Origin: Caldicellulosiruptor owensensis OL
GTDB lineage: Bacteria > Bacillota > Thermoanaerobacteria > Caldicellulosiruptorales > Caldicellulosiruptoraceae
Direction: 5' to 3'
Assembly (NCBI RefSeq): GCF_000166335.1
Contig: NC_014657.1
Span: 1,170,501 to 1,234,500 of the forward strand
DNA: 64,000 bases
Shown: positions 17,838-26,044 of the stretch, piece after piece
Numbering within the stretch: the first letter of the stretch is position 1
Layout: every line of letters begins with the position of its first letter
Position numbers and translations under genes: made by a program
The notes under the pieces: generated by a model
Told to the model about the DNA's origin: nothing
The model's database searches: none
The model's input: the letters and a program-made list of their open reading frames with translations, nothing else

Positions 17838-18506
17838 TTGAATGTTGTTGTAGTAATTCCTGTGTATAATCCTCCGCAATCTTTTGAAAAGTTATTACAA
17901 GATTTGTCTTATATAGAGTTTATAAAAAATGTACTTATTGTTGATGATGGTTCTAAAAAAAAGATTTTATCTTATTGTGATAAATGCATCGTGCTAACTC
18001 ATAGTAAAAACAAAGGAAAAGGTGCGGCTTTAAAAACAGCATTTGAATATCTAAAAGGAAGGTCATTTGACAGGATAATACTTCTGGATGGTGACTTAAA
18101 GGTAAAAAAAGAAGAGTTGCAAGCATTTTGCGAAAAAGTTTTTATTCTAAATGATAAGCAAGTGGTAATTGGTTATCCTGTAAAGGTGGGAAAAAAGGGT
18201 TTTGGAGTTGTGAAAAAGTTTGCTAAGTTTGTGCTGAGAATTTATACCAGAAAAGAGGTTGAGCATTGTCTCAGTGGTCAGAGGATAATTCCATTTTCTG
18301 TTTTAAAAGATATTAAACACATTCCTGATAGATATGGAGTAGACATTTCAATGTTAATTGATTTTATTAAGATGGGTTGTGAAATAAAAGAAGTTGAGTT
18401 TGTTTTTTCTCACGACGAAAAGGGAAAGAGTTTGAAAGATATATTACATAAAATTCGACAGATGAAAGATATATTTTTGGTTTTTATTACAAAATGGAGG
18501 GTGTGA
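17838..18506 (+). CDS. Family 2 glycosyltransferase
   Basis: 222 residues from TTG, GAGGGG 11 bp upstream. GT-A fold with VVVIPVYNPP at the N-terminus, VDDGSKK (nucleotide) and LDGDLK (DxD-like metal motif near residue 83). No membrane segments, so it is a cytoplasmic transferase of the dolichol-phosphate-mannose-synthase type. Next to a MraY/WecA-type gene it probably builds a lipid-linked surface sugar; donor and acceptor are unknown. Confidence 0.82.
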   Translation: MNVVVVIPVYNPPQSFEKLLQDLSYIEFIKNVLIVDDGSKKKILSYCDKCIVLTHSKNKGKGAALKTAFEYLKGRSFDRIILLDGDLKVKKEELQAFCEKVFILNDKQVVIGYPVKVGKKGFGVVKKFAKFVLRIYTRKEVEHCLSGQRIIPFSVLKDIKHIPDRYGVDISMLIDFIKMGCEIKEVEFVFSHDEKGKSLKDILHKIRQMKDIFLVFITKWRV

Positions 18507-18524
18507 AAAAATCTGACAAAATTT

Positions 18525-19325
18525 TTGTTTATCTCTTTTGGGGTTGAAGCAATAACACTGATGATTTCCACTTTTTATCTAAAAAGATACAATCTTTTGT
18601 TGAAAGAGAATTTTATAGGTATGAAAATTCCTTGTTGTATGGGAATTGTTTTAGCACTGAGCTGGACAATATATTTGTTGCAGATCTTCTTTAGTACTAC
18701 AAATGTCAAATGGCTAATTCTTGGTATTTCAATATGTTGCATATCCTTTATAGGTTTATTGGACGACATCTTTGGTGACAATAAAAGTAAAGGTTTTAAA
18801 GGACATGTTATAAGATTTATAAAAAATGGTGAATTTTCAACTGGACTATTAAAAATGGTGTCAGTGCCAGTTGTGATTTTTGTGTCAAGCGTGATTTTGC
18901 AAAAAGAAGTAGTCGAATCAGTGTTTTATGCTATTTTCGGTTCGCTGTGTGTTAATCTCTTTAACCTGTTTGACCTTCGACCTGGCAGATGCATAAAGGT
19001 GCTATGGATATCCGTTGCTGTGCTCAGCTTTTTTGTGCATATCGACAGGGTAGCAGTTGGTCTTTTAACTTTAACCATTCCGTTTTTTATAGGTGATTTG
19101 AGAGAATTTTATATGCTTGGAGATGCCGGTTCCAACGCAATAGGGTATCTGTTCTTTCTCATTTTGACAAATAGCTATTCTGCAAGTTACAATTTGTTTT
19201 TGATATGGGCTGTGTTTATAGTGGTTTTTGTACTGAATGTTTTATCTGAACGCCTCTCATTTTCAAAGGTTATTGAAAGAAATAAGTTTTTAAATTTTAT
19301 AGACATGTTGGGACGAAAAAATTAA
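18525..19325 (+). CDS. MraY/WecA-type polyprenyl-phosphate sugar-1-phosphate transferase
   Basis: 266 residues with about eight membrane segments. Family motifs: GLLDDIFGD (metal-binding DD), NLFNLFDLRPGR (the usual NxxNxxDG region) and LGDAGSNAIGY. It would attach a sugar phosphate to undecaprenyl phosphate. Start is uncertain: TTG at 18525 lies 22 bp from the GGAGGG site, whereas an in-frame CTG at 18513 is 10 bp from it and would add four residues. The main MraY would be elsewhere, so this is likely for a secondary polymer. Confidence 0.8.
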   Translation: MFISFGVEAITLMISTFYLKRYNLLLKENFIGMKIPCCMGIVLALSWTIYLLQIFFSTTNVKWLILGISICCISFIGLLDDIFGDNKSKGFKGHVIRFIKNGEFSTGLLKMVSVPVVIFVSSVILQKEVVESVFYAIFGSLCVNLFNLFDLRPGRCIKVLWISVAVLSFFVHIDRVAVGLLTLTIPFFIGDLREFYMLGDAGSNAIGYLFFLILTNSYSASYNLFLIWAVFIVVFVLNVLSERLSFSKVIERNKFLNFIDMLGRKN

Positions 19326-19329
19326 CAAC

Positions 19330-19358
19330 TTGAATTTATTTGTCGGATATTGTAATAT
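19330..19358 (+). promoter_or_regulatory. Promoter of speE-speB
   Basis: TTGAAT (19330-19335), 17-bp spacer, TAATAT (19353-19358), 43 bp before the speE start. Sigma-A type; matches 4/6 and 5/6 of the consensus. Confidence 0.5.
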
Positions 19359-19401
19359 ATTCACTGTTGTTTAAAGTTTTCGGCAAGGAGGTAAATAGAA
19401 A

Positions 19402-20238
19402 TTGGCTGAGATGGAACTTTGGTTTACCGAGCAACAGACCCCTGACTTGGGATTTACATGCAAGATAACAAAGACCATTTACACGGCAAAGACTCAATAT
19501 CAAGAGTTGGCAATACTTGAAACCAAACAGTTTGGTAGGATGCTTGTACTGGACGGCGCTGTTCAAACAACAATTGCTGATGAGTTTTGTTACCATGAGT
19601 TAATTTCTCATGTTCCCTTATTCACTCATCCAAATCCCAAAAAGGTTGCTGTCATAGGTGGGGGAGACGGAGGAGTTATCAGAGAAATTCTAAAACATGA
19701 CGAGGTTGAAAAGGCATATTTAATCGAGATTGATAGAGAAGTTATAGAAGCAAGCAAGAAATACCTTCCTGAGATAAGCTGTGCACTTGATGATGAAAGG
19801 GCAGAGGTCATTATAACCGACGGAATAAAATTTGTATCCGAAAACAAAAACATGTTTGATGTTATAATTGTGGATTCAACAGACCCTGTTGGACCAGCAG
19901 TGGGACTTTTTCAGGATAGTTTTTATAAGGCAGTATTTGAATGCTTGAAAGAGGATGGACTTTTTGTTGCACAGACTGAGTCGCCTTTTTATGACCAGGA
20001 CTTGATAAAGAATGTGTTTCATGCAGTGAAGTCTATTTTCCCAATAACAAGGCTTTATCTTGGATTCATTCCAACATATCCAAGCGGGCTTTGGAGTTTT
20101 ACTCTTGGTTCTAAAAGGTATGACCCACTTGAGGTAGATATTTCAAGGATAAAAAGGATTGATACAAAATATTACAATCCAGAGTTGCACAAAGCTCTAT
20201 TTGCACTGCCAACTTTTGTCCAGGAAATTATAAAGTAA
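19402..20238 (+). CDS. speE: Spermidine synthase
   Basis: 278 residues from TTG, with AAGGAGGT 9 bp upstream (an ATG three codons later is 18 bp away). Motifs: [14 protein letters not shown] for decarboxylated S-adenosylmethionine, IEIDREVIE, and [10 protein letters not shown] with the catalytic Asp. It transfers aminopropyl groups to putrescine. Agmatinase follows immediately, completing the arginine to agmatine to putrescine to spermidine route. Thermophiles often make longer or branched polyamines, so an agmatine acceptor is possible. Confidence 0.94.
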   Translation: MAEMELWFTEQQTPDLGFTCKITKTIYTAKTQYQELAILETKQFGRMLVLDGAVQTTIADEFCYHELISHVPLFTHPNPKKVAVIGGGDGGVIREILKHDEVEKAYLIEIDREVIEASKKYLPEISCALDDERAEVIITDGIKFVSENKNMFDVIIVDSTDPVGPAVGLFQDSFYKAVFECLKEDGLFVAQTESPFYDQDLIKNVFHAVKSIFPITRLYLGFIPTYPSGLWSFTLGSKRYDPLEVDISRIKRIDTKYYNPELHKALFALPTFVQEIIK

Positions 20239-20255
20239 AAAAGGAGTTAAAATGA

Positions 20256-21113
20256 ATGAGCTTTAATTTCTACAAACCCTTTTTCCTGTGTGCTTCAGAA
20301 AAGTATGAAGATAGTCAAATAGTTTTAGCAGGAATTCCTATGGATTTCACAGTAAGCTTTAAACCTGGTTCGCGTTTTGCTCCTGCAAAAATAAGAGAAG
20401 TGTCAATAGAGCTGGAAGAGTATTCTATCTATCAGGACAAAAGCCTGTATGACAAGACTTTTTGTGATATGGGTGATCTGGAACTTCCTTTTGGAAACAT
20501 CGAAAGAAGTATTGAAACAATATACCAATTTGCTTGTAAGCTGTTTGAAGATAAAAAAGTCCCTATTTTCTTAGGCGGTGAACATCTGATCAGCTTTCCT
20601 CTAATAAAAGCGGCGGCAAACTCAAATGATGGGGAGTTTTATGTACTTCACTTTGATGCTCATGCTGATATGAGAGAGGAGTATATTGGTGAAAAGTTTT
20701 CACATGCCACTGTGATGAGAAGAGTGGGTGAGGTAATAGGTTTTAAGAATATATACCACTTCGGTATAAGGTCTGGGTCTAAAGAAGAAATTGAATTTGC
20801 AAAAAAGAATAGCAATCTTTATTTTGTTGACAAATGGGGTAAAATTGATGATGTAATAAAAAATTTAAAAAGCAAGAAGGTATATCTTTCGATAGATATA
20901 GATGTTTTTGATCCGGCTTTTGCCCCTGGTACAGGAACACCTGAACCAGGTGGAATTCTATCTTCGGACTTTTTTGACATTTTACTTAAATTAAAGGACC
21001 TTGATATAATAGGAGCTGACATAGTAGAAGTTGCACCATATTATGATATTTCTGACAGAACAGCACTGCTTGCTGCAAAAATAGTAAGAGAGCTAATATT
21101 GATGATGAAGTAA
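20256..21113 (+). CDS. speB: Agmatinase (ureohydrolase)
   Basis: 285 residues. The arginase-family binuclear Mn site is complete: GGEH, HFDAHADMR, and SIDIDVFDPAFAPGTGTPEPGG. It hydrolyses agmatine to putrescine and urea; in some thermophiles the relative acts on N1-aminopropylagmatine, which the sequence alone cannot separate. ATG with AAGGAG 9 bp upstream, 17 bp after speE. Followed by a strong terminator. Confidence 0.92.
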   Translation: MSFNFYKPFFLCASEKYEDSQIVLAGIPMDFTVSFKPGSRFAPAKIREVSIELEEYSIYQDKSLYDKTFCDMGDLELPFGNIERSIETIYQFACKLFEDKKVPIFLGGEHLISFPLIKAAANSNDGEFYVLHFDAHADMREEYIGEKFSHATVMRRVGEVIGFKNIYHFGIRSGSKEEIEFAKKNSNLYFVDKWGKIDDVIKNLKSKKVYLSIDIDVFDPAFAPGTGTPEPGGILSSDFFDILLKLKDLDIIGADIVEVAPYYDISDRTALLAAKIVRELILMMK

Positions 21114-21142
21114 AAAAATTCTATTAGGTATTTTTAAATAAC

Positions 21143-21200
21143 AGGGTGTGGACCACTTACAAAAGAGTACCTTAAAAGTCCACACCCTTGTTTTGTTTTT
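21143..21200 (+). terminator. Terminator after speB
   Basis: An 11-bp stem AGGGTGTGGAC (21143-21153) with GTCCACACCCT (21178-21188), a 24-base loop, then TGTTTTGTTTTTTT. Confidence 0.85.
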
Positions 21201-21212
21201 TTCAATTTTTTC

Positions 21213-21241
21213 TTGCTAAAAATATTTGGATGTTATAAAAT
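21213..21241 (+). promoter_or_regulatory. Promoter of the carboxyltransferase operon
   Basis: TTGCTA (21213-21218), 17-bp spacer, TAAAAT (21236-21241), about 70 bp before the first gene. Confidence 0.5.
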
Positions 21242-21312
21242 AGAAATTAGCATAATATATTAATACCAGATGTTAATACTACATGACAAATCACCTTTGA
21301 GGAGGATTTTTA

Positions 21313-22857
21313 ATGACAGATAAGCTCAAAGAACTCAAGCAAAAGAGAGAAAAAATACTGCAACTTGGTGGAGAAGATAAAGTTAAAAAACAGCATGATA
21401 GCAAAAAACTTACCTGCAGAGAGAGGATAGAATATTTACTCGACCCTGGAAGCTTCAATGAAATAGACATGTTTGTTGAGCACAGATGTCAAGAATTTGA
21501 TATGAAAGATACATTTGTCCCATGTGATGGTGTTGTAACAGGTTATGGAACAATCAACGGTAGAAAAGTATTTGTTTATGCCCAAGATTTTACTTCCGTA
21601 GGCGGTTCACTTGGAGAGATGCATGCAAAAAAAATTTGTAAAGTTTTGGACTTAGCACTAAAATATGGTTGCCCAGTGATAGGTATAAATGATTCTGGTG
21701 GTGCAAGAATTCAAGAAGGTGTTGATGCATTAGCAGGGTATGGAGAAATCTTTTATAGGAATACCATGGCATCAGGTGTAATTCCACAAATTGCTGCTAT
21801 CATGGGACCATGTGCAGGTGGAGCTGTATATTCTCCTGCTATTATGGATTTTATCTTCATGGTTGACAAAACAAGCCAAATGTTTGTTACAGGACCTCAG
21901 GTTATAAAGGCTGTCACTGGAGAGGAAATTTCATTTGAAGAGCTTGGTGGTGCTTTTACCCACAGCTCCAAAAGTGGAGTTGCTCATTTTATTGCAGAGG
22001 ATGAGTATCACCTGCTTGATATGATAAAATATTTATTGACATTTATACCTTCAAATAACATGGAAGATCCACCGTTTATAATGTCATCTGATTCAGAAAA
22101 AAGACTTGTTCCCGAGCTTGAAGGCATAATTCCATCAGAGCCAAACAAAGCTTATGATGTCAAAGAAATTATATATAAAATAGTAGATAACGAAGAATTT
22201 TTGGAAGTTCAACCATACTTTGCTCAAAATGCAGTAATAGGATTTGGAAGAATAGGAGGTTTCAGTGTAGGAATTGTGGCAAATCAACCAAAAGTCAATG
22301 CAGGAGTGCTTGATTATGATTCATCTGATAAGATAGCGCGATTTGTTAGATTTTGCGATGCATTCAATATTCCCATAATAACATTTACTGATGTTCCTGG
22401 ATTTTTGCCAGGTGTTAATCAAGAACACAACGGAATAATTCGTCATGGAGCTAAGGTTTTGTATGCTTACTCAGAGGCAACAGTTCCAAAAATAAATGTA
22501 ATTTTGAGAAAGGCATATGGTGGTGCTTACATCGCAATGAGCAGCAAACACATTGGTGCTGACTTTGTGTTTGCATGGCCAACTGCCGAGATAGCTGTTA
22601 TGGGACCAGATGGTGCAGCAAATATTATATTTAGAAAAGAGATACAAAGTGCTCAAAATCCCGAGGAGGAAAGAAAAAGAAGGATAGAAGAGTATACTCA
22701 AAAGTTTGCAAATCCATACATTGCAGCTGCCCGCGGGTATGTTGACGATGTAATTGAACCTCAGCTTACCCGCAACAAAGTCATCGAGGCGCTTAAAATT
22801 TCCATTACAAAAAGAGAGCAAAGACCTCCTAAAAAGCATGGCAATATTCCATTATAA
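21313..22857 (+). CDS. Acyl-CoA carboxyltransferase subunit (MmdA / transcarboxylase 12S-like)
   Basis: 514 residues, the normal length for the crotonase-fold carboxyltransferase family (propionyl-CoA carboxylase beta, MmdA, 12S). Two ClpP/crotonase halves: the first with NDSGGARIQEG and a GPCAGGAVYSP oxyanion motif, the second with FTDVPGFLPG and GGAYIAMSSK. It moves carboxyl between an acyl-CoA and biotin. GAGGAGG lies about 8 bp upstream. It heads a run with a small gamma/epsilon-like subunit, a biotin carrier and an OadA-like subunit. Substrate CoA ester is not determined by sequence. Confidence 0.9.
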   Translation: MTDKLKELKQKREKILQLGGEDKVKKQHDSKKLTCRERIEYLLDPGSFNEIDMFVEHRCQEFDMKDTFVPCDGVVTGYGTINGRKVFVYAQDFTSVGGSLGEMHAKKICKVLDLALKYGCPVIGINDSGGARIQEGVDALAGYGEIFYRNTMASGVIPQIAAIMGPCAGGAVYSPAIMDFIFMVDKTSQMFVTGPQVIKAVTGEEISFEELGGAFTHSSKSGVAHFIAEDEYHLLDMIKYLLTFIPSNNMEDPPFIMSSDSEKRLVPELEGIIPSEPNKAYDVKEIIYKIVDNEEFLEVQPYFAQNAVIGFGRIGGFSVGIVANQPKVNAGVLDYDSSDKIARFVRFCDAFNIPIITFTDVPGFLPGVNQEHNGIIRHGAKVLYAYSEATVPKINVILRKAYGGAYIAMSSKHIGADFVFAWPTAEIAVMGPDGAANIIFRKEIQSAQNPEEERKRRIEEYTQKFANPYIAAARGYVDDVIEPQLTRNKVIEALKISITKREQRPPKKHGNIPL

Positions 22858-22874
22858 AAGGAGAGTGTTTTAAA

Positions 22875-23066
22875 ATGTATGCTCAGGTCAGCACTATTTC
22901 AACCATTACCAAAGAAGAGCTTGCTTGTATTTGTGCATGTCTGCATATTGTGATGGGTGAAGGTCAATATAAAATTACCAACATAACTAAACAGCAAAAC
23001 AAGTGGGTCAAAGGTGCAAGAGAAATGATACTCAATCAGTCACAGATGTTTTATAGATGGAGGTAA
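22875..23066 (+). CDS. Small OadG/MmdE-like subunit of the decarboxylase/transcarboxylase
   Basis: 63 residues. A helix EELACICACLHIVMG is followed by a short strand (YKITNIT) and WVKGARE. This matches the C-terminal tail of sodium-pump decarboxylase gamma/delta subunits (helix, then Wxx(x)xR), like Veillonella MmdE. There is no membrane segment and no proline-rich linker, so it is a truncated, soluble version. It sits between the carboxyltransferase and biotin-carrier genes; AAAGGAGAG precedes it. Probably an assembly or stabilising subunit. Confidence 0.65.
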   Translation: MYAQVSTISTITKEELACICACLHIVMGEGQYKITNITKQQNKWVKGAREMILNQSQMFYRWR

Positions 23067-23074
23067 AGCTTGCG

Positions 23075-23458
23075 ATGAGAAAATTCAAGGTGAAGATCAA
23101 TAGCCAAGAATTTGTTGTAGAAGTGGAAGAAATAGGAGTTGAAAATGCCATTTCTGTCGTGCCAAGGCCCAAAATTGGTCATTTTGAGCCGAGGCAGGAA
23201 AAGTATGAAGATAAAACAAAGCAAAATTCTGTACCTTCTTCTGATAAAAATTCGGTTGTTGCCCAGCTTCCAGGCACTATTGTGAGGGTACTAAAAAATG
23301 AAGGTGATATTGTTGACGCAAATGAACCTGTTATAATTCTTGAAGCCATGAAAATGGAAAATGAAGTAGTTGCACCGGGCAAGGGAAAGATCAAAAAAAT
23401 ATATGTAAAGGAAGGACAGAAAGTGGCAAAAGGAGATTTGCTGTTCGAAATAGAATAG
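23075..23458 (+). CDS. Biotin carboxyl carrier protein
   Basis: 127 residues from ATG at 23075, with GGAGG 11 bp upstream; an upstream in-frame ATG at 23057 overlaps that site. N-terminal strand-rich part (about 1-25), a charged linker (about 30-60), then a biotinyl domain with EAMKMEN; K93 is the biotinylation site. It ferries carboxyl between the MmdA-like and OadA-like subunits, as the 1.3S subunit of propionibacterial transcarboxylase does. Confidence 0.93.
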   Translation: MRKFKVKINSQEFVVEVEEIGVENAISVVPRPKIGHFEPRQEKYEDKTKQNSVPSSDKNSVVAQLPGTIVRVLKNEGDIVDANEPVIILEAMKMENEVVAPGKGKIKKIYVKEGQKVAKGDLLFEIE

Positions 23459-23484
23459 AAAATTTGTTGGAGGTTTAAAGAATA

Positions 23485-24876
23485 ATGGGAGTTAAGATAA
23501 CAGAGACAATATTAAGAGATGCTCATCAGTCACTCATTGCAACGCGCATGACAACAGAACAGATGCTTGAAATTGCTCCTGTGCTTGACCAGGTTGGCTA
23601 CTATTCGGTTGAGTGCTGGGGCGGGGCTACATTCGATGCGTGTCTGAGGTTTTTCAATGAAGATCCATGGGAAAGATTAAAAAAGCTGAGAACTGCTTTT
23701 AAAAAGACAAAGCTCCAGATGCTTCTTAGAGGACAAAATCTTGTTGGTTACAGGCACTACGCTGATGATGTTGTTGAAGAGTTTGTAAAAAAAGCTATAT
23801 ACTATGGCATTGATATTATAAGAATATTTGATGCACTCAACGACATTCGGAATATTGAAATGGCTCTAAAAGCAACAAAAAAAGAAAAAGGACATGCCCA
23901 GGTTGCCATATCGTACACTATCTCTCCTTATCATACTATTGAAAACTATGTAAATTTAGCAAAACAAATAGAAGAACTTGGGGCAGACTCAATTTGTATA
24001 AAAGACATGGCTGGGCTTCTCTCACCATTCGACGCTTACAAACTTATAAAAGCATTAAAAGAACAGATAAAACTTCCTATTCATCTTCACACACATTACA
24101 CCACAGGATTTGGGTCAATGACATATTTGAAAGCTATCGAAGCAGGTGTTGACGGTATTGATACAGCTTTATCTCCACTTGCACTGGGTACCTCCCAGCC
24201 GCCAACTGAAACAATTGTGTATGCTCTTGAAAATACAGAATACGCTCCAAAACTCAATTTAGAAATGATAAACAGGGCAAGTGAATATTTTAAACTACTC
24301 AGAGAAGAGTATATCAAGAAAGGGTTGCTTGACCCGAAAGTATTAAATGTTGATATTAACGCTCTTCATTATCAAATACCTGGAGGGATGTTATCAAACC
24401 TCATCTCTCAGCTAAAGGAACAGGGCCAAGAACACAGATTAGATGAGGTTTTGAAAGAGGTACCAGAGGTTCGAAAAGATTTTGGATATCCACCGCTTGT
24501 AACTCCTACAAGTCAAATTGTGGGGACCCAAGCTGTTTTGAATGTTGTAGCAGGAGAGAGGTACAAGCTTGTCACAAAGGAGACAAAGGCATATTTTAAA
24601 GGTGAATACGGAAAACCTCCAGCTCCTGTGAATGAGGAGGTAAAAAGAAAAATCTTAAAAAATGAAGAAGAAATAACCTGCAGACCTGCAGATTTGATTT
24701 TACCAGAACTTGAAAATGCAAAAGAAAAAATCAAGGAGTATATTGAAAATGATACTGATGTGGTAACTTACTGTTTATTCCCTCAACTTGCAGAGAATTT
24801 TTTCAAGTTAAGGTTTGCAAAAAAATACAAGGTTGACACTGATCTTGTTCGGGGCAACAAAGTGTATCCTGTATGA
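23485..24876 (+). CDS. OadA/5S-like carboxyltransferase (pyruvate-oxaloacetate)
   Basis: 463 residues. HMGL-like TIM barrel starting ITETILRDAHQSLIATRM (metal Asp and substrate Arg), IKDMAGLL (Lys that is carbamylated in the family), HLHTHYTTG (metal His pair), then the PYC_OADA conserved domain. Its C-terminal biotin domain is absent; the separate carrier at 23075 replaces it. It would interconvert pyruvate and oxaloacetate on carboxybiotin. No OadB-type membrane subunit and no biotin carboxylase lie nearby, so a transcarboxylase is at least as likely as a sodium pump. GGAGG lies upstream of the ATG. Confidence 0.9.
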   Translation: MGVKITETILRDAHQSLIATRMTTEQMLEIAPVLDQVGYYSVECWGGATFDACLRFFNEDPWERLKKLRTAFKKTKLQMLLRGQNLVGYRHYADDVVEEFVKKAIYYGIDIIRIFDALNDIRNIEMALKATKKEKGHAQVAISYTISPYHTIENYVNLAKQIEELGADSICIKDMAGLLSPFDAYKLIKALKEQIKLPIHLHTHYTTGFGSMTYLKAIEAGVDGIDTALSPLALGTSQPPTETIVYALENTEYAPKLNLEMINRASEYFKLLREEYIKKGLLDPKVLNVDINALHYQIPGGMLSNLISQLKEQGQEHRLDEVLKEVPEVRKDFGYPPLVTPTSQIVGTQAVLNVVAGERYKLVTKETKAYFKGEYGKPPAPVNEEVKRKILKNEEEITCRPADLILPELENAKEKIKEYIENDTDVVTYCLFPQLAENFFKLRFAKKYKVDTDLVRGNKVYPV

Positions 24877-24880
24877 GAGG

Positions 24881-24911
24881 GGAAGGACATAAAATTTGTT
24901 CTTCCTTTTTT
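24881..24911 (+). terminator. Terminator after the OadA-like gene
   Basis: GGAAGGAC (24881-24888) pairs with GTTCTTCC (24898-24905) with one G-U pair, followed by TTTTTTC. Confidence 0.7.
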
Positions 24912-24946
24912 CTTTTAAAGATACTCTTATAAGAACGTAAGTATTG

Positions 24947-24955
24947 TGATATAAT
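24947..24955 (+). promoter_or_regulatory. Extended -10 promoter before the ypmA-like gene
   Basis: TGATATAAT: perfect TGn-TATAAT extended -10 (TATAAT 24950-24955); the -35 is weak (TTATAA, 17 bp spacer). It has the same nonamer as the maf promoter at 7159. Confidence 0.6.
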
Positions 24956-24996
24956 TAATAAAGAATAAATAAGAAAACAGGATGTGAAATTTTAGA

Positions 24997-25161
24997 ATGG
25001 AAAATGAAAAGCTTGAACTTATCTCTTCGATGGAATTCGAAGAAAATGTTCCAATCTATAAGATAATAGATTTTCTTAACAAAAGCTTAAAAGACAAAAA
25101 TATTATTGTAGGGCTTTCAAGAAGTCACAATAAGATTGTTATAAGTATTTACCAAACATAA
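24997..25161 (+). CDS. YpmA-like small protein (DUF4264)
   Basis: 54 residues, ATG at 24997. The sequence matches the compact YpmA/DUF4264 pattern: N-terminal ELISSMEF, central YKIIDFLNKSLKDKNIIVGLS, C-terminal ISIYQT. Function of the family is unknown. It follows an extended -10 promoter and its TAA overlaps the AAGGAG site of the next gene, an RpiR regulator, so the two are probably cotranscribed. Ribosome site is weak (AGGATGTG). Confidence 0.75.
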   Translation: MENEKLELISSMEFEENVPIYKIIDFLNKSLKDKNIIVGLSRSHNKIVISIYQT

Positions 25162-25174
25162 GGAGAAATGCAAG

Positions 25175-26038
25175 ATGACCCACGATTTAGAAGCCAGGAT
25201 AATTGAACTTATGCCAGAGTTTAGTAAAGGGCAGAAGAAAATTGCCCAGTTCATTTTAGAACATGGGGAAAAAGCAGCATATATGACAGCACTTGCACTT
25301 GGCAATTCGGTAGGTGTGAGTGAGTCAACAGTTGTTAGATTTGCAGAAAGACTTGGCTTTGAAGGTTACCCTGAATTTCAACGGGCTTTGCAAGAACTTA
25401 TGAAAAGCAAGCTTACGTCGGTGCAAAGAGTAGAACTTTCTGCAAGTAGAATAAACGAAAAAGAGGTTTTAAAAAGTGTCCTTCTTTCAGATATGGACAA
25501 AATAAAACAGACCTTGGAACAAATAGACGAAAACATTTTTAACCAGGTTGTGGATGAAATTGTAAATGCAAAAAGGATATATATCATTGGAATTAGAAGT
25601 TCAGCAGCACTTGCTGATTTTTTGGGTTTTTATTTGAACATGATCCTGGACAATGTTAAGGTCATCACAACAAGTGGTATCAGTGATATCTTTGAACAGG
25701 TTTTCAGAATCACAAGCGATGATTTAATTATCGGCATCAGTTTTCCAAGATATTCTAAGCGCACTTTAAAGGTTTTGCAGTATGCCAAAAAACAATCTGC
25801 CAAAATAGTTTCACTAACAGACAGCAAAATTTCACCGCTATGCAGGTACAGTGACTATGTTCTCATTTGCAGGAGTGATATGGTTTCTTTTGCTGATTCG
25901 CTGGTGGCACCACTTAGTGTAATAAATGCATTAATTGTTGCGACAGGTCTTAGGAAAAAAGAAGAGGTTGCAAAAACACTTGAAAAACTCGAAGAAATAT
26001 GGGACGAGTTTCAGGTCTATGAAAAGGAAAACAGGTGA
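25175..26038 (+). CDS. MurR/RpiR-family transcription regulator
   Basis: 287 residues. N-terminal HTH_6 domain (about 1-78; GVSESTVVRFAERLGFEGYPEFQRAL is the hallmark recognition region, given here only in outline) and a C-terminal SIS sugar-phosphate-binding domain (about 125-255; IIGIRSSAALADF, ISFPRYSKRT). Such regulators answer to phosphosugars. No sugar operon is adjacent, so the target is unknown. AAGGAG upstream. Confidence 0.9.
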   Translation: MTHDLEARIIELMPEFSKGQKKIAQFILEHGEKAAYMTALALGNSVGVSESTVVRFAERLGFEGYPEFQRALQELMKSKLTSVQRVELSASRINEKEVLKSVLLSDMDKIKQTLEQIDENIFNQVVDEIVNAKRIYIIGIRSSAALADFLGFYLNMILDNVKVITTSGISDIFEQVFRITSDDLIIGISFPRYSKRTLKVLQYAKKQSAKIVSLTDSKISPLCRYSDYVLICRSDMVSFADSLVAPLSVINALIVATGLRKKEEVAKTLEKLEEIWDEFQVYEKENR

Positions 26039-26044
26039 TGCAGC

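Noticed and set aside
22875-23066. A membrane-spanning sodium-pump gamma subunit
   Set aside because: The protein has only the OadG-tail pattern and no membrane segment, so it was called MmdE-like instead.
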